Of a DNA stretch of 64,000 nucleotides, positions 45,694-53,569 are shown in pieces. Where the stretch lies: assembly GCF_035503745.1 (NCBI RefSeq), contig NZ_DATJTC010000028.1, positions 11,488 through 75,487 on the forward strand, in the 5' to 3' direction. This stretch comes from Dyella_B sp035503745. Its GTDB lineage: Bacteria > Pseudomonadota > Gammaproteobacteria > Xanthomonadales > Rhodanobacteraceae. Position 1 is the stretch's first letter. Every line of letters begins with the position of its first letter. The notes below the pieces were generated by a model, which saw only the letters and a program-made list of their open reading frames with translations, was not told where the DNA came from and did no database searches. Position numbers and translations under genes: made by a program.

Positions 45694-46266
45694 CTACAAG
45701 GAGCCGTACTTAGACCAGTTTGGCGGGCATGGAATTACCACTTTGAACGCAGCGTGATAGAGGCGATGGACGTGCTCGCAAAGCTCCATGAGCTGACTGA
45801 TCGAAAGACTCTCTTGCCATGCAATATCGGTGAAAAGTACGTCTGCGGTCCTTTCAAACTGGAACGTACCGTGCGTCAATGAATTTCGAATATGTTGTAC
45901 CAAGGTGTCGTCACCGCGTTTGATACTGCCCGCACGGTAAATATCCCGAAAAGCTCGAAGGATTGAGGCCTCAGGCACGTCGTCCAGGCCTCGCTCAAGA
46001 TGCAGGCTTCGCATATAGCAAAGTGCCGTAAATGCCATGAACACCACCGATGCCCTTTTACGCATCTCTCTCAATTTAGCGGCAGGGATGTTTGGCGGAC
46101 CTTTGAAGTCGATATCTGTTCTGGCGATGTCGTGACTCGCGCTTACGCAATTGAATGCCGTGATGAATCTCTCATCGTCAATTGCCAGACTTTGTGCATT
46201 CAGCGCCAATCGAAGGTCATTGTCTGAAATAGCACGCAATCTAAGAAGAAGATGCTCAATGTCCAT
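45694..46266 (-). CDS. HEPN-motif hypothetical protein
   Basis: A 190-residue mostly helical protein. Residues 122-135 read LVQHIRNSLTHGTF, containing R-N-S-L-T-H, the R-x4-H motif typical of HEPN domains, which are RNases in many toxins and defence systems. A second basic helix (KLREMRKRASVVFMAF) precedes it. Start 46266 was chosen because the longer frame (46308) overlaps a divergent small gene. AT-rich composition and position after a tRNA suggest an acquired gene. No clear antitoxin of MNT type is adjacent, so a toxin role is only inferred. Confidence 0.55.
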   Translation of the reverse strand: MDIEHLLLRLRAISDNDLRLALNAQSLAIDDERFITAFNCVSASHDIARTDIDFKGPPNIPAAKLREMRKRASVVFMAFTALCYMRSLHLERGLDDVPEASILRAFRDIYRAGSIKRGDDTLVQHIRNSLTHGTFQFERTADVLFTDIAWQESLSISQLMELCEHVHRLYHAAFKVVIPCPPNWSKYGSL

Positions 46267-46408
46267 GGCTGCTTTTCCGAATGCCTTCGAGTTCAAATAC
46301 GCAACCATTTCGATTACGGCGCGTATTGGTCAGGACGGTCAAGGCGTCAGATTTAATAAGGACGGCTCCTTCAATACTGTTTTAGATCCAAGGACGAAAA
46401 CGCAATGA
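46265..46408 (+). CDS. Tiny ORF coupled to downstream gene
   Basis: A 47-residue frame (MAAFPNAFEFKYATISITAR, then IGQDGQGVRFNKDGSFNTVL). Its stop overlaps the next start by 4 bp (ATGA), which argues for translation. No family is recognised; it may be the C-terminal end of a lost effector or a small partner of the next gene. The start overlaps the divergent HEPN gene by 2 bp. Confidence 0.4.
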   Translation: MAAFPNAFEFKYATISITARIGQDGQGVRFNKDGSFNTVLDPRTKTQ

Positions 46409-46647
46409 GCAGGTTTAGCGTCGACTTTGTCAGCCCGGTTGAATATGAGTGGCTCGCGGCGGAAATATCCTACGATGGGCAACTCATATGTCGAGTTAGT
46501 AACGAGCGAAGTGATCGTGAATTGGAAGTCCAGTTCGCATTTGACGCAAGAATCGGCAAGGTCATGACCCCAACAGTTCCATTGCGTGAGCTCATGACGC
46601 TTTTAGAAGACGTCGCAAAAGAGGTGCAGGCATTTCGCGATAAGTAG
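46405..46647 (+). CDS. Immunity-like small acidic protein
   Basis: An 80-residue acidic protein: VEYEWLAAEISYDGQLICRVSNERSDRELEVQFAF then a helical end LRELMTLLEDVAKEVQAFRDK. The pattern [YW]-x-x-L-x-A-E-I-x-[YF]-D-G followed by I-x-x-E and a C-terminal helix recalls a family of small orphan proteins often found among polymorphic-toxin immunity genes. Match is from memory and loose. Coupled to the preceding tiny ORF. Confidence 0.5.
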   Translation: MSRFSVDFVSPVEYEWLAAEISYDGQLICRVSNERSDRELEVQFAFDARIGKVMTPTVPLRELMTLLEDVAKEVQAFRDK

Positions 46648-46648
46648 C

Positions 46649-46789
46649 ATGTCAGCTGAGCCACTAAAGTTTATTGCTGATCTGGAATTGAGTGGCGCCA
46701 ACCTTAACAGCGATCCTTGGGCGCTAGCAGTCTTCACATTATGCACGCATGACGTGCCCCATGGGATCACCGGTTCGGGCGTTAGCTGA
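46649..46789 (+). CDS. Possible 46-residue ORF
   Basis: Begins 1 bp after the preceding stop and encodes MSAEPLKFIADLELSGANLN then SDPWALAVFTLCTHDVPHGI. The tight spacing suggests an operon, but length and lack of family leave it uncertain; may be a truncated gene. Confidence 0.3.
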   Translation: MSAEPLKFIADLELSGANLNSDPWALAVFTLCTHDVPHGITGSGVS

Positions 46790-46934
46790 TGAGTGGACTT
46801 AGTCCATTTAGTTTAGCTAATCATGACACTCCACTCAGCAATGTGATGCCAGGCCCCGCGTCCCGAGGAAATTGCAAACCATCAGCTTCCATTCAATCGC
46901 AAGAGCCGCATCACAGCGCTCTTAACACCCCAAT

Positions 46935-47966
46935 TCAATTGGCTTTAGCCGGGGCGATGACCTGCTTCGCAAATCGCTCCATTTCCTCTAGCTGAGGGCT
47001 CATTTGCAGCAGCAATAGGTCAACGCCTGCGTTGGAGAATTCTTCGATGCGTGCGCGCACCTGCTCAGGTGTGCCGATCAGGTCCGGACGCAGGCCACGA
47101 TTGGATACGGAATATTCTTTGATTTTCAGTTCGCGTTCGAGCTGTGTGCCAGAGAGCCATTGATCAAAGTTGTCAAAACCAGGCGCCTTCGGATCGAGCG
47201 TTGTAATGCGCTCGACTTCCGCCCTGGCCTCCTTTTCGGTACCACGCACGATGGCGTAAGCGGCCATGCCGAATTGCATGGGCGGCAAACCAGTTTTGGC
47301 GCGTCGCTCGCGCATGTCGGCTATCTTCTCTGCGATGAATTCCGGCTCATCGCCATGCATGACGTAGGCGTCGCAACGCTGCACGATCAAGGCCTTGGCT
47401 GCTTCGGATTCTCCACCGGCATAAATGGTTGGGCGCGGCGAGGAAATCGGTTTGGGCTCACAGATAGCGTCGGTCAGCGCATAGCGCTCGCCATGGAAGG
47501 TAAAAGGCGTTTGCGACCAAAGACCGTCGACCACTTGCAACCATTCGTGAGTGCGAGCGTAGCGGTCATCGTGTTGATCAAAAGCCAGACCGTATTGCTT
47601 GGCTTCGTCGGCCCACCATGACGAGACCACGTTAAGCGCCAGTCGGCCACCGGAGATGCGATCGACATTGGCCGCCTGTTTGGCGAACAGTGCCGGATGA
47701 TGGAAGTTGGGGCGCACTGCCACCATGATTTCCAGCGTTTGCGTCACCGCTGCCAGTGCTGCGGCGCTGGACCAGGCATCGAGTGCGGGCTCGGTTACGC
47801 CCTTGATATCATTGAGATTAAGCTCGGCGATCAATGTAAGGTCGTAGCCGATCTGCTCGGCCCGCCTGCACAAATGGCTAAGATAATCCCAGCTGGCCTC
47901 CATGCCTTCATCGCGCACATTGCGCAACCATCCACCGAACACGGGTGCCCAGAAACCATACCTCAT
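46935..47966 (-). CDS. LLM-class FMNH2-dependent monooxygenase
   Basis: A 343-residue bacterial-luciferase-fold enzyme (SsuD/SfnG/DszA-like). It starts RYGFWAPVFGGWLRN and has WDYLSHLCRRAEQIGYD, AAVTQTLEIMVAVRPNFHHPALFAKQAANVDRISGGRLALNVVSSWW, and PTIYAGGESEAAKAL. These conserved parts build the flavin and phosphate site. It would use reduced FMN from a partner reductase, encoded divergently at 49328, to split a C-S or oxidise a related bond. Substrate unknown; sulfone or sulfonate is the family's usual guess. Its start overlaps the stop of the upstream ATP-grasp gene by 4 bp. Confidence 0.87.
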   Translation of the reverse strand: MRYGFWAPVFGGWLRNVRDEGMEASWDYLSHLCRRAEQIGYDLTLIAELNLNDIKGVTEPALDAWSSAAALAAVTQTLEIMVAVRPNFHHPALFAKQAANVDRISGGRLALNVVSSWWADEAKQYGLAFDQHDDRYARTHEWLQVVDGLWSQTPFTFHGERYALTDAICEPKPISSPRPTIYAGGESEAAKALIVQRCDAYVMHGDEPEFIAEKIADMRERRAKTGLPPMQFGMAAYAIVRGTEKEARAEVERITTLDPKAPGFDNFDQWLSGTQLERELKIKEYSVSNRGLRPDLIGTPEQVRARIEEFSNAGVDLLLLQMSPQLEEMERFAKQVIAPAKAN

Positions 47967-48910
47967 GCCGCTTTCTCCCGAATTTTTTCGATGGCTTGGA
48001 TCAGGTAGTCCACCAGCTTCTCGTGGGGATCCCAGCCAAGCACGTTGAGCGGATCTGCAACGAAGTTGGACAAGCCATTAATGTCGTAGAAACGGCGCGC
48101 GCCGTCGCGATCGTCAATCATGAATTCGATGCCGCCGATATCAAGTTTCGCGGCACGTGCAATTGCTTCCGCCGCACGGATAGCGTCCTGGTCGGGCTTG
48201 TACTCCCGCACCGTGATGCGCGGCTTGTCGATCAGACACACGTCGGCGGGGCACAAGTCGAATGTTCCGCCATCGGTATTGAGTGAAATCGCATAGAGGA
48301 AGTTGCCGTTAAGCGTTTCCATGCGAACCACCTGCTGACCGCGCGCGGGCACGTACTCCTGAACCAGCAGGACGCTGTCGATGCTTTTCGGCGTACTGCC
48401 GTTAGCAACCGCTTGGGTCAGCTCCTCCAAGGTTTCGTAAAACGATACGCCCGCACCGGAGCCGCCGATATTAACCTTGACGATTACGGGAAATCGCAGC
48501 GTCTTCGCGGCCGCGATGATATCGGCTTGTCGATGCACCACACGTGTGGCCGGAATGTCCAACCCCAACGATTGAATCAACGCCATTTGGCGGGCCTTGG
48601 AGGCGTCGATCGCCAGCGCCTGTGTACCATTGATAACGCGCGCACCACTCAATTCCCACGATGCGTATAACGATTGCGCGTAAAAAATGGGGTGCTCGTC
48701 CTGGCGCAGGAAGGAACTCATCGCCAGGCGGCTCAATACCAGCGGTGCTGGAGCTTCGGCGTTTTCAGGGTCAAAGTGGTGGTCCTGAAATTGAATAGGC
48801 TGGTAGGCGACATTCCGCCGGTCAAGCGCGGCGAATAGCAGCTTGAACCAATCGGGGTGCTCGTAAATGATCGCTAGCGGTGGTCGATGTGTCATGCGAG
48901 TGGTTTTCAA
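47963..48910 (-). CDS. RimK-like ATP-grasp ligase
   Basis: A 315-residue ATP-grasp protein. After an N-terminal pre-ATP-grasp domain (PLAIIYEHPDWFKLLFAALD), the ATP-grasp core shows FPVIVKVNIGGSGAGVSFYETLEE, LVQEYVPARGQQVVRMETLNG, and the metal-binding GGIEFMIDDRDGARRFYDINGLSNF. Such enzymes join a carboxylate to an amine through an acyl phosphate. It is translationally coupled to the flavin monooxygenase, so the two probably act on one molecule. Met6 (48895) is an alternative start. The substrate cannot be read from sequence. Confidence 0.85.
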   Translation of the reverse strand: MKTTRMTHRPPLAIIYEHPDWFKLLFAALDRRNVAYQPIQFQDHHFDPENAEAPAPLVLSRLAMSSFLRQDEHPIFYAQSLYASWELSGARVINGTQALAIDASKARQMALIQSLGLDIPATRVVHRQADIIAAAKTLRFPVIVKVNIGGSGAGVSFYETLEELTQAVANGSTPKSIDSVLLVQEYVPARGQQVVRMETLNGNFLYAISLNTDGGTFDLCPADVCLIDKPRITVREYKPDQDAIRAAEAIARAAKLDIGGIEFMIDDRDGARRFYDINGLSNFVADPLNVLGWDPHEKLVDYLIQAIEKIREKAA

Positions 48911-49327
48911 AGAGGCGTGTTAACCGTGGTTTAGCGTTCCAGGCGTCGGCATATCAACAGATACTTCGCAGCTCAACCGACACGCCAGATGCCGCGTAAG
49001 GTAATTGGAAGGGAACGTTCAGTGGCGTCAGGCAGGGCGTAAGCTATTCGCTGCCTGATGGCTTTTGGTTACAAGGTGCGTTGGAATCCGCTCCGGAATT
49101 AACTGATTTCTGGCCGGAAAGCGCCCCTCTACAAATGAACATTTGGCATATGGCTACGACTGTCTTTCATTTATAGCGCTGTAACCTGCCTATTCGCCCC
49201 AACGAAATGCTTCAACGGGGCCTTCGACTGCCGGAATCTCGGCAAATGCCGCAGATGAAACATCGCCTGGCCGCAAAGAACGGCAGTTTCGTGCTGCCTT
49301 ACATCCGATACAGAGAGTCATTCATAC
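48911..49327. promoter_or_regulatory. Divergent promoter region, ligase/monooxygenase vs FMN reductase
   Basis: 417 bp with divergent outputs. An AT-rich part (49130-49180, ATTTGGCATATGGC and TTTCATTTATAGCGC) is the best place for promoters. No palindromic operator stands out. Confidence 0.4.
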
Positions 49328-49897
49328 ATGCCAGCTCCTCTCAAAGTCGTCGCCGTTATCGGCAGTACATCGCCCTTTTCGCGCACGCTTGTATTGGCAC
49401 ACGCGATGCTTGACGCCCTGTCGCGTAATTTGCTGATTGACCGCCACGTAGTGGAGTTGACCCACATCGGGCGAGAACTTGGGCAATCGCTTGTCCGTGG
49501 CGAACTACCCGTGGAGATAGAGAGGGAGCTCCAGCGCATCGAATCGGCTGACATGGTGCTGGCAGCGGCTCCGGTGTATCGCGGATCGTACCCGGGCCTG
49601 TTCAAGCATCTGTTCGACATGATTGAGACGGATGCGTTCGTAAACAAGCCCGTGCTACTGGCCGCGACCGGCGGAAGCGAGCGCCACGCGCTCGTGATAG
49701 AGCATCAGCTACGACCACTTTTTGGATTCTTGCAAGCATTGACCTTGCCAGTCGGCGTCTATGGCACGCCGGCGGATTTCGACGGACAACGCGTGTCTAA
49801 TGCTCTGCTGCTTGAACGCATCGCGCTAGCGGCAGAGCGCGCCGCGGCTGTACTTGGCAAAAGCGATCCAGAGACCAACATGTGGCAGATTGCCTAA
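49328..49897 (+). CDS. NADPH-dependent FMN reductase
   Basis: A 189-residue flavodoxin-fold reductase of the SsuE/MsuE type: start KVVAVIGSTSPFSRTLVLAHAML (FMN phosphate loop), AAPVYRGSYPGLFKHLFDM near residue 80, and PVLLAATGGSERHALVIEHQLRPLFGFLQA near 110. It supplies FMNH2 to the LLM monooxygenase encoded on the opposite strand. Together they make a two-component monooxygenase system. Confidence 0.9.
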   Translation: MPAPLKVVAVIGSTSPFSRTLVLAHAMLDALSRNLLIDRHVVELTHIGRELGQSLVRGELPVEIERELQRIESADMVLAAAPVYRGSYPGLFKHLFDMIETDAFVNKPVLLAATGGSERHALVIEHQLRPLFGFLQALTLPVGVYGTPADFDGQRVSNALLLERIALAAERAAAVLGKSDPETNMWQIA

Positions 49898-50089
49898 TGC
49901 CGGGCAGCGGTGAAGCATCCGCCCCAGCCCAGGTCGAAAACGAAGACGCCGTTGAAACGACCGTATAACTTTGCGCAATCCGGTTACCCGTAACGCCGGG
50001 GCCTGATCCGGCGAACTCCCTATATCTCGGGCGACGTGGCGCGGCAGCTAAATGGCCGCCCATGACAGTAAAGGGCGAAGGTATCCGGT

Positions 50090-50968
50090 ATGGCGCAGTC
50101 ACTATCGAGTAGCGGTGGCCCCTCACCTCGCACGGCCTTTGTGCTAGCCGGTGGCGGCAGCCTGGGAGCCGTCGAAGTAGGAATGTTGCAGGCCTTGCTG
50201 ACTTGGGGGGAAACGCCGGCCTTTCTGGTCGGCGCTTCGGCCGGCGCCATAAATGCGACTTACTTTGCCGCCGAACCCACGTACGCGCGCACTGAAAACC
50301 TGGCGCGTCTGTGGTGCGCGCTGAAGCGGCGTGACGTACTCCCATTCAGCCTGCTTGGCATACTGCGCAGACGCGGTCATCTGGTGGAGTCCGATGCGCT
50401 GCGGCGCTTACTGGAACGGCATCTTCCGTATCAGCAACTTGAGCATGCCGCATTGCCGGTACACATCGTGGCTTCGGATATGTTGACCGGACATGAAGTC
50501 GTGCTTTCGTCGGGCTCCGTGATCGACGCCGTACTCGCCAGCGCCGCTATTCCCGGCGTATTTCCTCCAGTGCAGATCGGCTCGCAATGGCTCGTCGATG
50601 GCGGCGTGGCCAACAACACGCCGATCTCCACGGCGATGAATCTTGGTGCGACACGTATCGTTGTGCTACCAACCGGCTTTGCCTGCGCGCTTAGCCGACC
50701 GCCTTCGGGCACCATCGCGCGCGCCATGCATGCACTCAGCCTGCTTGTATCGCGCCAGCTTGCACATGATGCAGAACGTTTCGCAGGCACCCATGTACAA
50801 CTTCGCATTGTGCCAAGCCTCTGCCCGCTGAATATTTCATCCTACGATTACTCTGCGGCGGTTTCGCTGATAGCCCAAGCCAGGGCAAGCACGCAGCAAT
50901 GGCTCGCAGCAGGCGGCTTTGAGCAGGATTGGGTGCCCGGTCAGTTGCAAGATCATCATCATGGATAA
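50090..50968 (+). CDS. Patatin-like phospholipase, RssA type
   Basis: A 292-residue protein with the oxyanion loop LAGGGSLGAVEVGMLQAL (residues 20-37), nucleophile elbow GASAG (Ser near 52) and LVDGGVANNTPIS (Asp near 165). It is a Ser-Asp dyad lipid hydrolase related to RssA/NTE, with no signal peptide or membrane helix. Distinct from the DUF3734 patatin at 1637. Its operon partner is unclear; 192 bp separate it from the FMN reductase. Confidence 0.87.
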   Translation: MAQSLSSSGGPSPRTAFVLAGGGSLGAVEVGMLQALLTWGETPAFLVGASAGAINATYFAAEPTYARTENLARLWCALKRRDVLPFSLLGILRRRGHLVESDALRRLLERHLPYQQLEHAALPVHIVASDMLTGHEVVLSSGSVIDAVLASAAIPGVFPPVQIGSQWLVDGGVANNTPISTAMNLGATRIVVLPTGFACALSRPPSGTIARAMHALSLLVSRQLAHDAERFAGTHVQLRIVPSLCPLNISSYDYSAAVSLIAQARASTQQWLAAGGFEQDWVPGQLQDHHHG

Positions 50969-51054
50969 CAAACCCTGTTGGTTTTAAGTTGCCACCCAAA
51001 GCGGGCACTTTTCGGGAACTGATACCAGCGGGCTGAATGTTTGTGAGCATTCAG

Positions 51055-51540
51055 CTAGTCAGTTGACGCATGTGCATCGATGTCACTGGCGAATCTCTGC
51101 AACAAACGCACAAACTGTTCGATATCGCGGTCGTTCCAATCAGCAAACAGTGCTCGGCCAAAGCGATCGCGCGCGGCGTCCAATGCATTAGTCATTGTTT
51201 TGCCCTTCCTCGTAACCACAGCTGCGGTAACCCTGCGATCCTCAGCACCCGGTTGACGCGTGACCAGGCCAAGACTCTCCAGCTTCGCGACCTGTTTGCT
51301 TACCGTCGAATAATCACGTCCAACGCGCCCCGCCAAATCGCCCACCCCAATGGGGCCAAGCCGCTCGATGAGCACTAACAGCGGAAACAAGGCGCGATCC
51401 AGCGAAACCCCCGCCTCCTTGACCATGGCTTCGTCACGATCGGGCCGATTAAAGACGCTAATGATCGTGATCAGGGCGCTGTGCAGGGTGCGGATCTGTT
51501 CGGAAATATGTGCATCTTGCACATTTCTTTTCGCAGGCAT
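51055..51540 (-). CDS. MarR-family transcriptional regulator
   Basis: A 161-residue winged-helix regulator: SLDRALFPLLVLIERLGPIGVGDLAGRVGRDYSTVSKQVAKLESLGLVTRQPGAEDRRVTAAVVTRKG covers the DNA-binding domain and the D-x-R-x wing. It is divergent from an aromatic FAD monooxygenase with a 49-bp gap, and two palindromes at and near that gap are its likely operators. It probably represses both genes and is released by a phenolic ligand. Start ATG at 51540 was preferred because the 51675 start crosses the operators and the neighbour's start. Confidence 0.9.
   Translation of the reverse strand: MPAKRNVQDAHISEQIRTLHSALITIISVFNRPDRDEAMVKEAGVSLDRALFPLLVLIERLGPIGVGDLAGRVGRDYSTVSKQVAKLESLGLVTRQPGAEDRRVTAAVVTRKGKTMTNALDAARDRFGRALFADWNDRDIEQFVRLLQRFASDIDAHASTD
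51508..51524. promoter_or_regulatory. MarR operator 1 (palindrome)
   Basis: ATGTGCA-tct-TGCACAT is a perfect 7-bp inverted repeat with a 3-bp spacer, lying at codons 6-11 of the MarR gene. It shares its half-sites with operator 2, 49 bp away. Confidence 0.75.
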
Positions 51541-51555
51541 ATCATCCCTCCAAAT

Positions 51556-51574
51556 TATGTGCATTGTACACATA
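51556..51574. promoter_or_regulatory. MarR operator 2 in divergent promoter
   Basis: TATGTGCA-ttg-TACACATA, an inverted repeat with a single mismatch, sits in the 49-bp gap between the MarR and monooxygenase starts. Confidence 0.8.
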
Positions 51575-51589
51575 TTGGAGTAAATCAAA

Positions 51590-53104
51590 ATGTCGAACCC
51601 TTCTGTGGTTGATGTACTGATCTGCGGGGCCGGGGCGGCTGGCCTGACGCTGGCCATCGAGCTGGCGCGGCGCAACGTGTCCTTTCGGCTGATCGAGAAA
51701 ATGGACGCCCCGTTTCACGGATCGCGTGGCAAGGGCATTCAGCCCCGCACGCTTGAGGTGCTTGAGGATTTGGGCGTCCTGGACCGCATCATTGCCGCCG
51801 GCGGCGTCTATCCGCCCCAACGCGACTACGGCGAAGACGGAAGCTACAAAGAGTCGCAAATCATAGACCCTGCCGAACCGACGCCGGCTGAGCCCTATCC
51901 CATGCCCTGGTTGCTTCCTCAATTTCTGACGGAGCGCATCTTGCGCACGCGGCTGCTCGAATTGGGCCGATATCCGGAGTTCGGTAGTGAGCTGGTCGAG
52001 TTTAGCCAAGTTGGAAATGGTGTCATGGCCCGCGTCGTCCGCAACGCAAATGAAGAGGTTATCCATGCGCACTATCTCGTCGGGGCCGATGGCGGGCACA
52101 GCTTTGTGCGCAAGGCCCTTGGCATTGATTTCCCGGGTAAAACTTTGGGGGTTCGTGGCCTCGTGGCCGATGTCACCATGACAGGCCTGGAACGCGACGC
52201 GTGGCATCGCTTCAACCACGGTTCGATGGAGCGGCAAGTGTCGATATGTCCACTTGCCGGCACTGACCTGTTCCAGATCCAAGCGCCGATACCCCTGGAG
52301 GGAGAGATAGACCTTTCCGCAGGCGGTCTCACGACGATGCTTGGCGATCGTGCGGGTCGAGACGATTTACAGGTGCGATCGGTCTCCTGGGCATCGGCGT
52401 TTCACATGAATGCGCGATTGGCCGATCGCTATCGAGTGCAAAACGCTTTCCTCGTTGGCGATGCGGCGCATACCCATCCGCCCACCGGCGGACAAGGGCT
52501 CAACACCAGTCTACAGGACGCCTATAACCTCGGCTGGAAGCTCGCCATGGTGACGCGCGGCGCTCCGAAAGCGCTGCTTGACAGCTACGAAGAAGAACGC
52601 CGTCCCATTGCGGCGAGCGTGTTGGGTCTTGCTACAAAGTTCCTCGATGCGGCTAAGCGAGGCGATACTCGCAGAGGCCGAGAAGCACGCCAACTCGATC
52701 TGGGCTATCTCGAATCATCGCTTGCGTTGGAGCTTCCGCAGCGTACACGTGGCCCATTCGCCGGCGATCGGGCACCCGATGCGCCCATTCGCGGCGCAAG
52801 CGGCCAACCGACACGTCTCTTTGATCTATTCAAAGGCACCCACTGGACGTTACTTGGCTACCATGTGAAGCACGACTTAGTTTCCCCTCGGCCGGGACTG
52901 CATATCCACGTGTTCGGTGAGGGCGGCGACGTCATCGATAATCACGGACACTTCGAACATGGCTACGGCGTGACGCCACGACAATGGGTACTGGTGCGGC
53001 CGGACGGCTACGTCGGTGCGATCGTCTCGTCTGACCACATAGAGGCACTGGAGGACTACCTTCAAGATGTGGGCTTGGGCGCGGAGAACTCGGTGCATGC
53101 CTGA
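51590..53104 (+). CDS. PheA/TfdB-type FAD-dependent aromatic monooxygenase
   Basis: A 504-residue flavoprotein hydroxylase. GxGxxG appears as ICGAGAAGLTLAIELARR (residues about 11-28), the NAD(P)H/FAD-binding DG motif as LVGADGGHSFVRKALG near 165, and the second FAD motif as FLVGDAAHTHPPTGGQGLNTSLQDAYNLGWKLA near 290. The C-terminal thioredoxin-like part is present. Substrates in the family are phenols, polyketides and pentachlorophenol-type aromatics. Under control of the divergent MarR regulator. Confidence 0.9.
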   Translation: MSNPSVVDVLICGAGAAGLTLAIELARRNVSFRLIEKMDAPFHGSRGKGIQPRTLEVLEDLGVLDRIIAAGGVYPPQRDYGEDGSYKESQIIDPAEPTPAEPYPMPWLLPQFLTERILRTRLLELGRYPEFGSELVEFSQVGNGVMARVVRNANEEVIHAHYLVGADGGHSFVRKALGIDFPGKTLGVRGLVADVTMTGLERDAWHRFNHGSMERQVSICPLAGTDLFQIQAPIPLEGEIDLSAGGLTTMLGDRAGRDDLQVRSVSWASAFHMNARLADRYRVQNAFLVGDAAHTHPPTGGQGLNTSLQDAYNLGWKLAMVTRGAPKALLDSYEEERRPIAASVLGLATKFLDAAKRGDTRRGREARQLDLGYLESSLALELPQRTRGPFAGDRAPDAPIRGASGQPTRLFDLFKGTHWTLLGYHVKHDLVSPRPGLHIHVFGEGGDVIDNHGHFEHGYGVTPRQWVLVRPDGYVGAIVSSDHIEALEDYLQDVGLGAENSVHA

Positions 53105-53569
53105 GTGCCTCGACAAGGACCGGACGGCGCTGGCGTAGGCAATTAACTACGTTGCCTCCAATGCCAATCCGGAAAACTTCAACGGTGCCCAGCGCTAAAA
53201 CATAGGTTGGACTTATACGCTGGCACACAACGCAGAGCGCCCCCGCTGCACGCCCATCCCAGTGGGGCTTGAAGCGCGAAATACCCCGGACCGATCTTGG
53301 CCAGGAATGCGATGACCCATCTTTGCCCCCTGCGCCGGCAAGGCCACCTTTCACCTAAAAGACGCATATCATCAAATAGTTATACGACTAATAACGCTCA
53401 GACGCGTAACTCCCCATGGGGAGTTCTACCCATCGCAAGAAAAGCTTGTCTACTGACGACGTGGATCCGGCGAACGCGCCGCGCGGCGGGCCGCCTCACG
53501 AACCGCGATCTAAGCGAGCGATAAGTAAGCATGGGCAAGCTTGGCGCACCCATTCCACGAGATTCTTCC
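53105..53569. other. Intergenic with 18-bp perfect palindrome
   Basis: 465 bp without a supportable gene. AACTCCCCATGGGGAGTT (53408-53425) is a perfect 18-bp palindrome about 150 bp upstream of the YncE-like gene. AT-rich sequence just before it (AGTTATACGACTAATAACG) could be the promoter, making the palindrome an operator. Confidence 0.5.
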
